Part shown: positions 6,647 to 7,101 of the stretch, in pieces
Numbering within the stretch: position 1 is the first letter of the stretch
Layout of the letters: each line of letters opens with the position of its first letter
From: Pseudomonadota bacterium
Lineage (GTDB): Bacteria; Pseudomonadota; Gammaproteobacteria; Xanthomonadales; Rhodanobacteraceae
NCBI GenBank assembly: GCA_025351555.1
Contig: JANXVS010000522.1
Span: 1-7,101, forward strand
Direction of reading: 5' to 3'
DNA length: 7,101 bases
Made by a program: the position numbers and the translations under genes
Notes under the pieces: generated by a model
The model's database searches: none
Told to the model about the DNA's origin: nothing
What the model saw: the letters and a program-made list of their open reading frames with translations, nothing else

Positions 6647-7101
6647 TTACTCACGCAACAACAAACGCAAATCGTCACCAAGGTTGCGTTGATCGACGAC
6701 GCGCAAACGCCGGCCGGCTGCCACTTCTTCGAGGGCTGGCAACGCCAGCAGCGGCCGCGCCTGGTCACCAAGCAGGATCGGCGAAATATACAATAGCAAC
6801 TCGTCCACTAATCCACTTTGAAACAACGCGCCGCATAGCGTCGGCCCGGCTTCGACCTGCAATTCATTGACGCCACGCTCGGACAGTTCGCGCAGCACGG
6901 TATCCAGATCGAGATGACCTTCGCTTGCGTTGACGGCTAGACATTCTGCGCGCTCGAAGCCAGTGTGCGCGGGCTTCGCTTCAGGCGCATGATATATCAG
7001 CGTCGGTGCGCTGCCATCGAGCACGTGCGCAGTTTGCGGTGTTTGTAGGTTGCGGTCGAGTACGACACGTAGCGGGGAAATGCGGTCAGAGAACTTTTCC
7101 G
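6647..7101 (-). CDS. ribD: Riboflavin biosynthesis deaminase/reductase RibD, C-terminal part (5' end beyond the window)
   Basis: RibD deaminates 2,5-diamino-6-ribosylamino-4-pyrimidinone 5'-phosphate and then reduces the ribosyl side chain with NADPH. Only the last 150 or so codons are visible, and the frame is open to the window edge, so the GTG at 7024 is not a start. The visible part is the distal reductase (DHFR-like) domain: 'PLRVVLDRNLQTP' near the edge, 'LDTVLRELSERGVNELQVEAG' region with the key VEAGPTL motif at about 6840-6860, then 'GLVDELLLYISPILLGDQAR'. The zinc deaminase domain and NADPH-site start lie upstream. The upstream gene in relatives is often nrdR, which cannot be checked here. 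The operon promoter is likewise outside the window. Confidence 0.93.
   Translation of the reverse strand, partial: EKFSDRISPLRVVLDRNLQTPQTAHVLDGSAPTLIYHAPEAKPAHTGFERAECLAVNASEGHLDLDTVLRELSERGVNELQVEAGPTLCGALFQSGLVDELLLYISPILLGDQARPLLALPALEEVAAGRRLRVVDQRNLGDDLRLLLRE

Overview
This is a gene-dense, GC-rich chromosomal window with ordinary housekeeping content and no sign of mobile DNA, phage or CRISPR. The gene set points to a gammaproteobacterium. LpoA and DolP homologues are typical of that class, and YraN and RibH carry sequence details (for example 'GLASV' in YraN and 'VLNGVLAVE' in RibH) that I associate with Xanthomonadales/Rhodanobacteraceae-like bacteria. The order-level placement is inference from memory, not a computed result.

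Left block (1-2372, + strand): an envelope cluster lpoA (5' end cut by the window) - yraN - dolP. It matches the Escherichia coli neighbourhood rsmI/lpoA/yraN/diaA/dolP, but there is no diaA here. lpoA and yraN overlap by GTGA, and dolP follows 16 nt after yraN. LpoA is an outer-membrane lipoprotein that activates peptidoglycan synthase PBP1A. DolP is a two-BON-domain outer-membrane lipoprotein involved in envelope integrity. YraN is a small nuclease-fold protein of uncertain role.

Middle (2373-2418): a 46-nt convergent intergenic gap with a GC-rich hairpin next to a palindrome-like 'GTCATCCC' motif. It probably serves transcription ending or is a REP-like remnant.

Right block (2419-7101, - strand, transcribed right to left): ribD (5' part beyond the window) - ribE - ribB fused to a degenerate GTP cyclohydrolase II-like domain - ribH - nusB - thiL - pgpA. 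Nearly all junctions overlap or are separated by a few bases (5 nt, ATGA, 33 nt, ATGA, 2 nt, TGATG), so this is almost certainly one translationally coupled operon. Its products cover late riboflavin synthesis (RibD, RibB, RibH, RibE), transcription antitermination (NusB), thiamine pyrophosphate formation (ThiL) and phosphatidylglycerol formation (PgpA). The GTP cyclohydrolase II step appears not to be encoded in the visible part, because the RibA-like domain has lost its zinc cysteines. A separate ribA elsewhere is expected.

I found no undescribed system. The points most worth a second look are the degenerate RibA-like domain, a RibH C-terminal tail that carries the nusB ribosome-binding site, a small duplicated loop in YraN, and a possible extended -10 promoter at the start of yraN.
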